Positions 55,129 to 63,976 of a stretch of DNA of 64,000 nt are shown here, one piece after another. The notes below the pieces were generated by a model. It saw only the letters and a list, made by a program, of their open reading frames with translations, had not been told where the DNA came from and did not search any database. Origin of the DNA: Lacihabitans soyangensis (lineage in GTDB: Bacteria > Bacteroidota > Bacteroidia > Cytophagales > Spirosomataceae); contig NZ_RJUF01000003.1 in assembly GCF_024343775.1 (NCBI RefSeq), positions 1 through 64,000 of the forward strand, written 5' to 3'. Every line of letters begins with the position of its first letter. Within the stretch, counting starts at the first letter, position 1. Position numbers and translations under genes: made by a program.

Positions 55129-55563
55129 TCAAGGTGTGGCACTTACCCAAACTTCTCCGTTTTCGAGAATTTCCTTTTTCCAAATAGGCACGGTTTCCTT
55201 AAGGGTATCAATGGCATATTGACATGCCTCAAAAGCCGCTTTACGGTGGTGAGAAGACACCGAAATTATGACTGGAATTTCGCCAATTTGGAGTAACCCG
55301 ACTCTGTGATGAATGGCAATTTTTTTTATGGAAAACAAGTCGATGGCTTGCTGAGCAATTTTTTTCATTTCTGAAATAGCCATGGGTTTATATGCCTCAA
55401 AATCAAGCCTTACCACCTCCATTCCTTTGGTGTGGTTTCGCACGGTACCTACAAAATGCACTATGCCGCCGCAGTCGGGACTTTCCACAAAAGCTTGACA
55501 AGCCGATAACTCTAAAGGCTCATCGCTCAATACAATTTGGATATTTTTTTCTGTTTCAGCCAC
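55129..55563 (-). CDS. moaE: Molybdopterin synthase catalytic subunit
   Basis: Large subunit of molybdopterin synthase. FVGTVRNHTKGMEVVRLDFEAY and IAIHHRVGLLQIGEIPVIISVSSHHRKAAFEA are diagnostic, and the catalytic lysine lies in VPIWKKEIL. 144 residues. Its start overlaps the moaD end by 8 bp, so the two subunits are translated together. Confidence 0.95.
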   Translation of the reverse strand: MAETEKNIQIVLSDEPLELSACQAFVESPDCGGIVHFVGTVRNHTKGMEVVRLDFEAYKPMAISEMKKIAQQAIDLFSIKKIAIHHRVGLLQIGEIPVIISVSSHHRKAAFEACQYAIDTLKETVPIWKKEILENGEVWVSATP

Positions 55564-55801
55564 CGCTCACTGGAGGTATAAGTACAACTTCGTCTCTATG
55601 ATTCAAAACCAGCGAGTCTTCAGCATATTCTTCATTTACCGCAACCCTCAAAGAATTCAGTTTCACGAGCTCGGGATATTGTGTTTTTAAAGAAACCAAC
55701 AAGTCTGCAACAGAACTTTTTTCAGGCAGGTCAATTGTTTTTTCAAAACCTCCCACCATCTCTTTGGTTATTCCAAAACAAAGTAATTTTAATGTTATCA
55801 T
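55556..55801 (-). CDS. moaD: Molybdopterin synthase sulfur-carrier subunit
   Basis: Ubiquitin-like 81-residue protein ending in the required Gly-Gly (VLIPPVSGG), which is thiocarboxylated to donate sulfur. Precedes and overlaps moaE. Divergent from the xdhC-moeA genes across 145 bp. Confidence 0.93.
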   Translation of the reverse strand: MITLKLLCFGITKEMVGGFEKTIDLPEKSSVADLLVSLKTQYPELVKLNSLRVAVNEEYAEDSLVLNHRDEVVLIPPVSGG

Positions 55802-55946
55802 GCTTACTTTTCGAGAAACCTGTTTCTTTGAACGTTTCTTTTTTTACCAATTTATCTATTCAAAAACTCATCTTTGATTAGACAAAAATGAACATTTTTT
55901 ACTCCTCCTCAAAAAAAATGCAGAAATTGGTGCGTTATTTACCGAA

Positions 55947-57041
55947 ATGAAAGAGATTACAAGGATAATTGCTTTTTATGAGACCCTAAAACGCAAGGCC
56001 GACGTGGCTTGTGCCTTGGCCATGGTGGTTTATGTAGAAGGTTCCTCCTACCGCAGAACTGGAGCCAGAATGTTGGTTTCTGAGGATGGATTTTGGGAAG
56101 GTGGAATAAGCGGTGGCTGTCTGGAAGGCGACGCCCTCAAAAAAGCAAGAATGGCAATTCTGAAGTCCAAACCAGAGTTGGTAAGATATGACACCACAAA
56201 AGGCGATGACAATCAAATAGGCGTAGGCCTTGGCTGTAACGGTGTGATAGATGTGTTGTTTATTCCGGTAGATTTTGAGAACGAAAACAATCCCATAGAA
56301 ATTCTGAAGAAGAGTTTTGAAAATAACAATAAACCGCTTGTTGTCATCACGAATTCTTTAAAAGAACCAGAATTACTAGGAAAACTTTTCTATTTCGAAT
56401 CAAAACAAAGCATTGATTTTCTGAAAAATCATTTGGATGTCGGGCTTTTTTCTGAAGAAATTTTAGCTCTCGAAAAATCAAAAAATTATAATATCGATAA
56501 TGAGCTTCGGCTTTTTGTGGAAATTCTTCCAAAACCTATAACAGTCTATCTATTTGGAAATCAATACGATATTTATCCACTTATTGAGCTTCTGAAAATG
56601 TTGTATTGGGAAGTAAGAATTGTGTCTGAACCAAACAAAATTCAAAATCGTGAAAACCTCACGATTATTGCTCCGAGTGATTTTTCTGAGAACTTATTAA
56701 ACAAAAACTCAGCCGCCCTGCTGATGTCGCACTCGCTGGAAATAGACAAAAAGAATCTCAGAAAATTGACAACTTCCACCGTAAAATACATCGGTATGCT
56801 TGGCCCAAAAACCCGTTCTGAAAGAATTTTGAATGAACTAGCCGCTGAAGGCACCAAAATTGATTCAAACAAAATTTTTGCTCCGACCGGACTTGACTTG
56901 GGAGCCTCTACACCTGAGGAAATAGCACTTTCTATCGTTGCTGAACTGAAGGCTGTTTTTAGTGGAAGAAATGGTGGATTTTTGAGAGAAAGAGAATTGC
57001 CCATCAATGAACGTAACCAAGAAATTTTTAAATTTAATTGA
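55947..57041 (+). CDS. XdhC/CoxI-family molybdenum cofactor insertion protein
   Basis: 364 residues. N-terminal XdhC domain (VVYVEGSSYRRTGARMLV, GGISGGCLEGD) and C-terminal Rossmann-like domain (VYLFGNQYD, KYIGMLGPKTRSER). In known systems XdhC binds and sulfurates Moco for xanthine-dehydrogenase-family enzymes. No such enzyme is in the window; moeA starts on the next base after its stop codon. It may serve a target elsewhere or act more generally in Moco handling. Confidence 0.88.
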   Translation: MKEITRIIAFYETLKRKADVACALAMVVYVEGSSYRRTGARMLVSEDGFWEGGISGGCLEGDALKKARMAILKSKPELVRYDTTKGDDNQIGVGLGCNGVIDVLFIPVDFENENNPIEILKKSFENNNKPLVVITNSLKEPELLGKLFYFESKQSIDFLKNHLDVGLFSEEILALEKSKNYNIDNELRLFVEILPKPITVYLFGNQYDIYPLIELLKMLYWEVRIVSEPNKIQNRENLTIIAPSDFSENLLNKNSAALLMSHSLEIDKKNLRKLTTSTVKYIGMLGPKTRSERILNELAAEGTKIDSNKIFAPTGLDLGASTPEEIALSIVAELKAVFSGRNGGFLRERELPINERNQEIFKFN

Positions 57042-58229
57042 ATGATTTCGGTAGAAAAAGCACTTGCCCTTATTCTTGAAAACTCAATTTCTTTAAGAAA
57101 AATAAGCGTTCCGTTTGAAGATGCCCTTGGTAGAATTTTGGCCGAAGACCTATTTGCAGATAGGGATTTTCCGCCTTATGATAGAGTAACAATGGACGGA
57201 ATTGCCATTGATTTTCAAGTATTTGAAAATGGGCAACGGACGTTCAAAATCCAAGAAATGCAGGGTGCTGGTGATTTGCAAAGCACATTACACACCTCTC
57301 AAAACTGCATTGAAATCATGACTGGAGGGGTTTTGCCAAAGAATACTTCTGCGGTGGTTAGATATGAAGATCTAAAAATTGTTGACGGCTTCGCTACGAT
57401 AAATTCTGAAATTCAAAAAGGACAGAATGTGCATCATCAAGGTCAAGACAAAAAAGCTGGGGAGTTGGTACTTCAACGAGGCACCAAACTTGATGCCTCG
57501 CATTTGGCTTTAGCAGCTACTATTGGCAAACAAACACTTGATGTTTTTGAACTTCCAAATGTGGCCATAGTTTCGTCTGGAGATGAGTTGGTGGAGATTA
57601 CAGAAATTCCGCTTCCACACCAGATCAGAAAGTCAAATGTGTATGCTGTTGGTGCTTTGTTGAAAAAGTTAAATGTCTCTGTCTCATATTTTCATATTGC
57701 TGATGATTTAGAAAACTCCATCTTGAAAATCGCTGAATTGCTGAAAAACTTTGAAGTTTTGATTTTTTCAGGTGGAGTATCAATGGGTAAAAAAGATTTT
57801 ATTCCTGAAGCTTTAAAAGCCAATAATGTCGAAACTATTTTCCACAAAATAGCCCAGAAGCCGGGCAAGCCGATGTGGTTTGGTAAAACGGCAAAAAACA
57901 TGGTATTTGCTCTACCTGGAAATCCGGTTTCAACTTATCTCTGTACCATCCTTTATGTTTTGCCTTTTTTAGAGAAATGCTTGGGTTCATTAAAAAAAGA
58001 TTTTGAAAAAGTAATTCTAGGAGAAGACATCCAGTTCAAACCACAACTAAGCTATTTTTTACAAGTAAAAATCGAAAACGTTGCGGGTACTTTAATGGCA
58101 TTTCCGCTTAAGCACAATGGCTCTGGAGACTTTATAAGCCTTAGCGATGCCGATGGATTTGTAGAATTACCAAACTCCGAAGATATTTTATTTAAAAAAG
58201 GTCAAATTGTAAATTTTTTCGCAATATGA
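57042..58229 (+). CDS. moeA: Molybdopterin molybdenumtransferase
   Basis: Inserts molybdate into adenylated molybdopterin. DRDFPPYDRVTMDGIAID, MTGGVLPKNTSAVVRYED, IVSSGDELVE, FSGGVSMGKKDFIPEAL and ALPGNPVSTYLC are all MoeA motifs. 395 residues. Starts directly after the xdhC-like stop and is followed by the 5-FCL gene after 18 bp. Confidence 0.95.
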   Translation: MISVEKALALILENSISLRKISVPFEDALGRILAEDLFADRDFPPYDRVTMDGIAIDFQVFENGQRTFKIQEMQGAGDLQSTLHTSQNCIEIMTGGVLPKNTSAVVRYEDLKIVDGFATINSEIQKGQNVHHQGQDKKAGELVLQRGTKLDASHLALAATIGKQTLDVFELPNVAIVSSGDELVEITEIPLPHQIRKSNVYAVGALLKKLNVSVSYFHIADDLENSILKIAELLKNFEVLIFSGGVSMGKKDFIPEALKANNVETIFHKIAQKPGKPMWFGKTAKNMVFALPGNPVSTYLCTILYVLPFLEKCLGSLKKDFEKVILGEDIQFKPQLSYFLQVKIENVAGTLMAFPLKHNGSGDFISLSDADGFVELPNSEDILFKKGQIVNFFAI

Positions 58230-58247
58230 TTAAAATCGCAACAAACT

Positions 58248-58841
58248 GTGAGAAAAACTGAAGCAAGAGTGCACTTTAAAGACCTCCGAAAGGGTCTAAA
58301 TTCTCAAGAAATTGAAAAAATGAACGGGCGGATACGCGACCTGCTGTTTAGTAGACTCATGATTCACCGCTATTCGCCAATTCATTTGTATTTACCTATA
58401 AAAAGAAATAATGAGGTAGATTCTCTTCTGATTTTAGAAACCCTTCGTCGGGATTTTGCTCCTGATATTTATATTTCCAAAAGCTTAGATAATGGTGAAT
58501 TGCTCCATGTAAAATTTGAAGCCACCACCAATCTAGAAACTAACCGATGGGGAATTGACGAACCCTTAGACTTAACCGATTCCCTTAGTTCGGAGGCCTT
58601 CTTTGAACTATTCAAAACCGAAGACATTCTGATTTTTGTTCCTCTCTTGGCTTTCGACAAAAAAGGAAATCGAGTGGGCTATGGCAAAGGTTATTACGAT
58701 AGATTTCTACAATACGCCACCAAAGACACCACCATTGTTGGACTTTCGCTTTTCGAACCAATAGATTCTATTGATGATACCGACCAATTTGATGTAAGAA
58801 TGCATTTTTGTATTACTCCAGAACGCATTTGGGCTTGGTAA
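58248..58841 (+). CDS. 5-formyltetrahydrofolate cyclo-ligase family protein
   Basis: Converts 5-formyl-THF to 5,10-methenyl-THF with ATP. Family motif GNRVGYGKGYYDRFL is near residues 142-156. 197 residues. GTG start (MRKTEARVHFKDLRKGL) is used, as no in-frame ATG precedes the conserved N-terminus. Directly downstream of moeA, probably co-transcribed. Confidence 0.9.
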   Translation: MRKTEARVHFKDLRKGLNSQEIEKMNGRIRDLLFSRLMIHRYSPIHLYLPIKRNNEVDSLLILETLRRDFAPDIYISKSLDNGELLHVKFEATTNLETNRWGIDEPLDLTDSLSSEAFFELFKTEDILIFVPLLAFDKKGNRVGYGKGYYDRFLQYATKDTTIVGLSLFEPIDSIDDTDQFDVRMHFCITPERIWAW

Positions 58842-58947
58842 AACCCTTTCGCTATATTGATTATCGGCATCATTTACTACTATTAGACCAATTGAAAAAT
58901 CGTTTCACTAATATAGCCCTCCTATTTCATTTCAAAATTCTTTTTCT

Positions 58948-58955
58948 TAATTTTG
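58948..58955 (+). promoter_or_regulatory. Possible -7 box of asd
   Basis: TAATTTTG fits TAnnTTTG, about 118 bp before the asd start; no clear -33 TTG. Weak support. Confidence 0.3.
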
Positions 58956-59072
58956 CATCCCATTTACACCCATCAATACGTTTACAACAAATTCAACAAA
59001 AAGAGAATAGACCTCTCTCTTTATCAATAATTTAAATACCCTGCCATGGGTCGGGGGGTAAGATTAATTATC

Positions 59073-60065
59073 ATGAAAGTTGCAGTAGTAGGAGCTACCG
59101 GTCTAGTGGGTGGCGAAATCTTGAAAGTTTTGGCGGAAAGAAATTTCCCAGTATCCGAAATCATCCCAGTTGCCTCTGAGCGTAGTATCGGGAAAAAAAT
59201 CTTATTTAAGGGCCAAGAATTTACCGTTGTAGGTTATGACGATGCCATCAAAATGAAACCCAATGTCGCTATTTTCTCAGCTGGTGGTGGTACATCTCTA
59301 GAAATGGCACCCAAATTTGCCGAGGCCGGCATTACGGTTATCGACAATTCCTCGGCTTGGCGTATGGACCCAACCAAAAAATTGGTGGTGCCAGAGGTAA
59401 ACGCTGATGTGTTGACCGCAGAAGACAAAATCATTGCAAATCCAAACTGCTCAACCATACAGATGGTGGTAGTAATGAAGCCTTTGCACGAAAAATACAA
59501 AATCAAACGAGTGGTGGTATCTACCTATCAGTCTGTTACGGGTACTGGTAAAGCTGCTGTTGACCAACTTTTTGCTGAAAGAGCTGGTGACGATAGCGTT
59601 GCTAAAGTGTATCCTCATAAAATCGACCTGAATGTTCTTCCTCATATCGATGTGTTCCAGGACAATGGTTACACCAAAGAAGAAATGAAGATGATCAAAG
59701 AAACCAACAAAATCATGGGCGACGATAGCATCAAGGTTACAGCTACCACGGTTCGTATTCCTACTATTGGTGGTCACTCTGAGGCGGTAAACATCGAGTT
59801 TGAGAATGATTTTGATTTGGCAACTGTTCGTGAATTACTGGCAGCTACTGAAGGTGTGATTGTACAAGACGACCCTGCCAATTTCCTTTATCCAATGCCC
59901 ATCACAGCACACGGGAAAGACGAGGTTTTTGTAGGCCGTATCCGTCGAGACGAATCTCAGGCTAATACACTAAACCTTTGGTGTGTAGCAGACAACCTTC
60001 GTAAAGGTGCCGCCACAAATGCCGTTCAAATTGCAGAATACCTTTTGAAAAAAGGAATGATTTGA
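59073..60065 (+). CDS. asd: Aspartate-semialdehyde dehydrogenase
   Basis: NADPH-dependent reduction of aspartyl phosphate in the lysine/threonine/methionine pathway. VGATGLVGGEILKVL nucleotide-binding loop at the N-terminus, catalytic Cys in NPNCSTIQMV, and RIPTIGGHSEAVN with the catalytic His. 330 residues from ATG at 59073; the Met at 59046 adds nine non-family residues. Followed by an intrinsic terminator. Confidence 0.95.
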   Translation: MKVAVVGATGLVGGEILKVLAERNFPVSEIIPVASERSIGKKILFKGQEFTVVGYDDAIKMKPNVAIFSAGGGTSLEMAPKFAEAGITVIDNSSAWRMDPTKKLVVPEVNADVLTAEDKIIANPNCSTIQMVVVMKPLHEKYKIKRVVVSTYQSVTGTGKAAVDQLFAERAGDDSVAKVYPHKIDLNVLPHIDVFQDNGYTKEEMKMIKETNKIMGDDSIKVTATTVRIPTIGGHSEAVNIEFENDFDLATVRELLAATEGVIVQDDPANFLYPMPITAHGKDEVFVGRIRRDESQANTLNLWCVADNLRKGAATNAVQIAEYLLKKGMI

Positions 60066-60089
60066 TTGTGAAGGTTAAAAGATAATACT

Positions 60090-60122
60090 AAAATCCCGCT
60101 GAGCAATTGGCGGGATTTTTTT
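60090..60122 (+). terminator. Intrinsic terminator after asd
   Basis: AAAATCCCGC (60090-60099) pairs with GCGGGATTTT (60110-60119) and is followed by T residues, 25 bp after the asd stop codon. Confidence 0.92.
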
Positions 60123-60187
60123 GTTTCAAAAACTTTTCTTGCCTTTTTTCATAAATAAGAATAACTTTAGGATATTATCACTTCTCC

Positions 60188-60532
60188 ATGCGAATTGTAT
60201 TGTTGATATTTATTATAATCGGAGTTTTGAGCGAAGCAAATGCCCAAAGGAAGGGACTATTGTTTAGCGAAAAAATCGATTTTGATAAACAGCCAAAGCA
60301 AATAGTTGAAAAACAAGAAGCCGAAATAACCGAAGAAATGGATAGGTTTTTAGGCTTTGGATTTCATTTTTCAGTAAAAAAAGTTCCTTTAGAATCGCAA
60401 AACTCCGACCGAAAAAACAAAATTAAAGAGGGCATTTCGTTACAGTTAGGGTTTCAGATGCCCAAATATCTAAGAACCAAACCTCCAGAAAAACTCTTGA
60501 AAGCAGGCTGGAAAATGGGTCTAAATCTTTAA
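60188..60532 (+). CDS. Hypothetical exported protein
   Basis: 114 residues with a clear signal peptide (MRIVLLIFIIIGVLSEANAQ), then a charged, Lys/Glu-rich mature part without recognised domain. The mature region contains LGFGFHFSVKK and ISLQLGFQMP, two short beta-like stretches. Lies between asd and the beta-lactamase, 50 bp before the latter, possibly co-transcribed. Confidence 0.6.
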   Translation: MRIVLLIFIIIGVLSEANAQRKGLLFSEKIDFDKQPKQIVEKQEAEITEEMDRFLGFGFHFSVKKVPLESQNSDRKNKIKEGISLQLGFQMPKYLRTKPPEKLLKAGWKMGLNL

Positions 60533-60582
60533 ATTTCTTACTTCTAAAAGAATCACAAATACCTTTAAAATCATCATTTTTT

Positions 60583-61458
60583 ATGCGTTTTTTAAAAGTT
60601 CTAGTTCTGTTTTCCATCTCGATAAATGTTTTTGGTCAAACATTAGAAAATACTTTTCAGAAAATCTTAAAAGATCGAAATGCCAAAGTTGGGGTATCCG
60701 TTTATGATTTTAAAACCAAAAAATCTTATGGTATCAACCAAACCGAGCATTTCCCCATGCAAAGTGTTTTTAAGTTTCACATTGCTCTGGCGGTTTTGGA
60801 TTTGGTTGACAAGGGTAATTTAAGCTTGGCACAGAAGGTTTACATTTCAAAAGAACGCATGCAGCCCGATTGGTACAGTCCTTTGCGAGATAAATACCCA
60901 CAAGGAAATGTAAAACTAACACTTGCCGAAATTCTAAAACCAACCGTATCTGAGAGCGACAATGTAGGTTGTGAAGTTTTACTCGACCTTATTGGTGGGC
61001 CAAAAGTGGTAGACGATTATCTCAAAAAAATAGGCATGAAAGACGTACAAATTAAACACAATGAAACCGTTATGCAGGCCTCTTGGGAGCCACAGTTTGA
61101 AAATTACTCTTCGCCAAACTCTGCGGTAGAGCTCTTAAAAGCCTTAAACAATGGAAAAATATTATCGTCGAAAAGTAGAGCATTTGTTCAAAAATTGCTT
61201 CTGGAGACCTCCACTGGCCCAAATAGATTAAAAGGATTGTTACCAAAAGGAACTGTCGTTTCACACAAAACTGGAACCTCGGGTAACAACAAACAAACTG
61301 GCGAAATGGCCGCAGTAAACGATATCGGTATAATTACTTTACCAAACGGAAACCAGTTTGCGATAGCCGTTTTTGTGAGCAAATCGAAAGAAAAAATAGA
61401 AACCAACGAAAGAATTATTGCTGAAATAGCGAAGGCTACCTATGATTTTTTAAAATGA
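60583..61458 (+). CDS. Class A beta-lactamase (subclass A2-like)
   Basis: Periplasmic serine beta-lactamase with signal peptide (MRFLKVLVLFSISINVFGQ). Catalytic S61-x-x-K64 in QSVFKFH, SDN motif in SESDNVG, KTG motif in VSHKTGTSG, and the omega-loop glutamate probably in KHNETVMQ. Similar in layout to Bacteroidota enzymes of the CfxA/CepA/PER branch. 291 residues. No insertion sequence or integron nearby, so it looks like a chromosomal resident gene. The next gene overlaps by 4 bp. Confidence 0.9.
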   Translation: MRFLKVLVLFSISINVFGQTLENTFQKILKDRNAKVGVSVYDFKTKKSYGINQTEHFPMQSVFKFHIALAVLDLVDKGNLSLAQKVYISKERMQPDWYSPLRDKYPQGNVKLTLAEILKPTVSESDNVGCEVLLDLIGGPKVVDDYLKKIGMKDVQIKHNETVMQASWEPQFENYSSPNSAVELLKALNNGKILSSKSRAFVQKLLLETSTGPNRLKGLLPKGTVVSHKTGTSGNNKQTGEMAAVNDIGIITLPNGNQFAIAVFVSKSKEKIETNERIIAEIAKATYDFLK

Positions 61459-62297
61459 GCGATTACGAAATTTTAGTGGGTGAGTTTACCTCATGGACTT
61501 TACCAAAAGAAAAATGGACACACGAGGCCCATTTGATTGTAGCCATCTGGTATTGCAAAACCTATGATTTGCCAAAGGCTTTGGATTTGTTACGATATCA
61601 TATCAAAACCTACAATACTTCGGTAGGAACGCCCAATTCCGAAACACAAGGTTACCATGAAACCCTGACTCGGTTTTGGCTTTTGATAGCCGCAAATTTT
61701 GTGAAATTAAACGAAACAAAAACGTTTGAAGAAACTGCTGAGGTGTTTGTAAATTCAGATTGGGCAAGTCGAAATCTGGCTTTTAACTATTATACCCAGG
61801 AGACTTTATTTTCATTTGAGGCAAGAAAAGAATGGGTAGAGCCTGATTTGGAAAAGCTGCCGATTGAGAATGAATTTGCTTTTTTGCCAGAAAAACACCA
61901 CTTACTTTCTGATGTAGAATTTTCCCAACAGTTTTACAACAAAACCCTTAGCCCTGAGATTTTTACACACGAGGCACACTTAAGATTGGCTTGGATAATG
62001 ATTCAAAATCATGGCCTCAAACTCGGTGCAGAAATAATTTGCGAACAGATTTTGGCTTTTGTAAAACCTCTTGGAGCGGAGGAAAAGTTTAATAAAACCT
62101 TAACCGTTGCCTCCATGAACATGGTCAACCATTTTATGGAAAAGGCCAAAACTGATACTTTTCTGGATTTTATTCAAGCCTTTCCACCATTAAAATATGG
62201 CTTCAAACAATTGCTAGATCAACACTATAGTTTTGACATTTTAAAAGACGAAAGGACTAGGAAGGAATATATTGAACCGGATTTGCTTGTGTTTTAA
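61455..62297 (+). CDS. Hypothetical protein with duplicated THEAHL domain
   Basis: 280-residue soluble protein, no signal peptide. Two homologous halves: KEKWTHEAHLIVAIWYC (about 19-35) and PEIFTHEAHLRLAWIMI (about 168-184), each followed by helices (GYHETLTRFWLL in the first, FNKTLTVASMNM in the second). The conserved His-Glu-Ala-His may bind a metal in each half; the second half lacks the later YHET histidine. Start overlaps the beta-lactamase stop (ATGA), so both are translationally coupled. Family name and function not known to me. Confidence 0.7.
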   Translation: MSDYEILVGEFTSWTLPKEKWTHEAHLIVAIWYCKTYDLPKALDLLRYHIKTYNTSVGTPNSETQGYHETLTRFWLLIAANFVKLNETKTFEETAEVFVNSDWASRNLAFNYYTQETLFSFEARKEWVEPDLEKLPIENEFAFLPEKHHLLSDVEFSQQFYNKTLSPEIFTHEAHLRLAWIMIQNHGLKLGAEIICEQILAFVKPLGAEEKFNKTLTVASMNMVNHFMEKAKTDTFLDFIQAFPPLKYGFKQLLDQHYSFDILKDERTRKEYIEPDLLVF

Positions 62298-62298
62298 A

Positions 62299-62937
62299 TT
62301 ATAAAAACTTTGAAACTTGAACCTTTTTAGCAATGGAAGAGACTATTTTTAATAGGTTGTCTTCATCCTCACCCGAAATCCCATATAGCTCAGAATAAAG
62401 TACTTTTACCAACCTATGGATTTCTTGTCCAGAAAACTCGCTTTCTACATTCTTTGGTACTACCATTAGGATTTGTTCGGTTGGGAGAGTCTTGTCTAAT
62501 GCGGGTAGAATATATTTTACGTCTTTCAGCCAATATGCACCATTTTTTTGGTAAAAAGCTATTCGTTTTATTCTTGAAGGTTTGTCTTCTCCATATTCTG
62601 GATCATCCACTTCCATCAAAAGGTGTTTATGGTGCCTCTTGGAATAGCTTTTTAGAAATTCAAAGAGCCTCTCTCCTATTTGTTGGCCTCGGTGATTTTC
62701 CTTGACGGCCAAATAGTCTAAAAGTAAAAAATCAGACCCACGTAAATCAAACAAGAACCCAATGCCTACCACTTCATTATTGATTTTAGCTGCAAAAAGT
62801 ACTTCTTTGTCTTCTTTAAGTCTGATTTTTAATGTTTCTAAAGTCTGACGCTCGTTTGCTGGAAATGACGTTTCATAGATTTGAAAGATCTCTTCAAGAG
62901 TATCTTTTTGGTCTATTTCTATCTTTGTTATGTCCAT
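62299..62937 (-). CDS. GNAT-family N-acetyltransferase
   Basis: 212 residues. The acetyl-CoA-binding segment is LAVKENHRGQQIGERLFEFLKSYSK (Q/R-x-x-G-x-G/A pattern), preceded by the LLLDYLAV strand. A C-terminal extension of about 60 residues (LVKVLYSELYGISGEDED) is not part of the core fold. Substrate unknown. Convergent with the preceding gene with 1 bp between. Confidence 0.82.
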   Translation of the reverse strand: MDITKIEIDQKDTLEEIFQIYETSFPANERQTLETLKIRLKEDKEVLFAAKINNEVVGIGFLFDLRGSDFLLLDYLAVKENHRGQQIGERLFEFLKSYSKRHHKHLLMEVDDPEYGEDKPSRIKRIAFYQKNGAYWLKDVKYILPALDKTLPTEQILMVVPKNVESEFSGQEIHRLVKVLYSELYGISGEDEDNLLKIVSSIAKKVQVSKFL

Positions 62938-63104
62938 TTTTTATTCTGGCCCAGAGTTTCTCAGAGGTTTTCTTTTTATTCACTTTGCGATTTTGAGTTT
63001 CACAAAGTTTTCGCTTTGCTCATTTTGGTTTTTTAAACACATAGGCACATAGAAAACTAAGATTTTTATCTAAATGCCTTGTGCCTAAATGCCTTTTGCT
63101 TTTT

Positions 63105-63869
63105 TTACTCAATCCCCTTCCCTGTAGCAGCCCAATAGATGCCGCCATAGATGTGGTCAAGGAAGGTTTGATCTGAGAATGTGGAAGGAATATGACCTAA
63201 AGCTGTATAAAATGCTCTTCCACCATCATAAGGGTGATACCAACTGATAGGGTGGACTGCTCCCATGCCTTTGCCTTCGTTTGGTCCCCATTTGGCAGCA
63301 GGGTTATATGTTTTTTCGTCAACGGTTACCAGAATTTTCAAATCATTGGATTTTGCTGGAGTTTGGAACTCGTACCATTCGTCGGTCCAAAGGAGTTTTT
63401 TCGGGAAACGCTCCATTCCTGGGAAATTGCTGTCTTGTACTCTCAAATAGGCCGTTTGGTTTGCTGGATGAATTTTGAACATCATGCCCACCATTTTGGT
63501 GTACCAAGGCCATTCATATTCGGTGTCTGAGGCACTATGAATACCTACCCAGCCTTTGCCTGCTTGTATAAATTTCTCGACTGCTTTTTGTTGTTCGTCG
63601 TTCAAAACATCTGCGGTGGTGTTCAAGAAAATTATAACCTGATACTTCTCTAGATTTTTCTCATTGATAAACATGGTGTTTTCTTGCCAATCGACATCGA
63701 AGAAATGTCTTTCTCCCATTTTTCGGATGGCCTCCACGCCTTCATGAATTGACTCATGGTGCCAGCCTGCGGTTTTTGTAAACAATAAAACTTTGAATTG
63801 TTTTTGAGAAAATGCCGAAATGCTAAATAGAAATAGCACAGCTAAAGATAAAAAATACTTGTTTTTCAT
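63105..63869 (-). CDS. ThuA domain protein, exported
   Basis: Glutamine-amidotransferase-like ThuA fold with signal peptide (start set at 63869, MKNKYFLSLAVLFLFSISAFSQ). Motifs: LLFTKTAGWHHESI, GVEAIRKMGER, GKGWVGIHSASDTEYEWPWY, GRAFYTALGH. About 254 residues. ThuA proteins in Bacteroidota often accompany PVC-type cytochromes and sugar isomerases such as those elsewhere in this window. Function unknown (trehalose link only in rhizobia). Confidence 0.87.
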   Translation of the reverse strand: MKNKYFLSLAVLFLFSISAFSQKQFKVLLFTKTAGWHHESIHEGVEAIRKMGERHFFDVDWQENTMFINEKNLEKYQVIIFLNTTADVLNDEQQKAVEKFIQAGKGWVGIHSASDTEYEWPWYTKMVGMMFKIHPANQTAYLRVQDSNFPGMERFPKKLLWTDEWYEFQTPAKSNDLKILVTVDEKTYNPAAKWGPNEGKGMGAVHPISWYHPYDGGRAFYTALGHIPSTFSDQTFLDHIYGGIYWAATGKGIE

Positions 63870-63941
63870 GATAATTTTGATTGGTTGAATATTAATATCC
63901 AAAAATACGAAAAGATTTGGTTTGTGGTCGTCCTAAACACA

Positions 63942-63976
63942 AAAGACCTTCAGGCCGTTGCCTAGAGGTCTTTTTC
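63942..63976. terminator. Terminator-like hairpin at right edge
   Basis: AAAGACCT (63942-63949) pairs with AGGTCTTT (63966-63973) with inner GGC/GCC, T-rich tail on the plus strand and A-run before it. It probably ends a minus-strand gene beyond the right edge of the window. Confidence 0.75.

Noticed and set aside
60583-61458. Beta-lactamase as a recently acquired resistance cassette
   Set aside because: No insertion sequence, integron site or composition shift is seen; codon use looks like the neighbours, and it is coupled to a downstream housekeeping-like gene.
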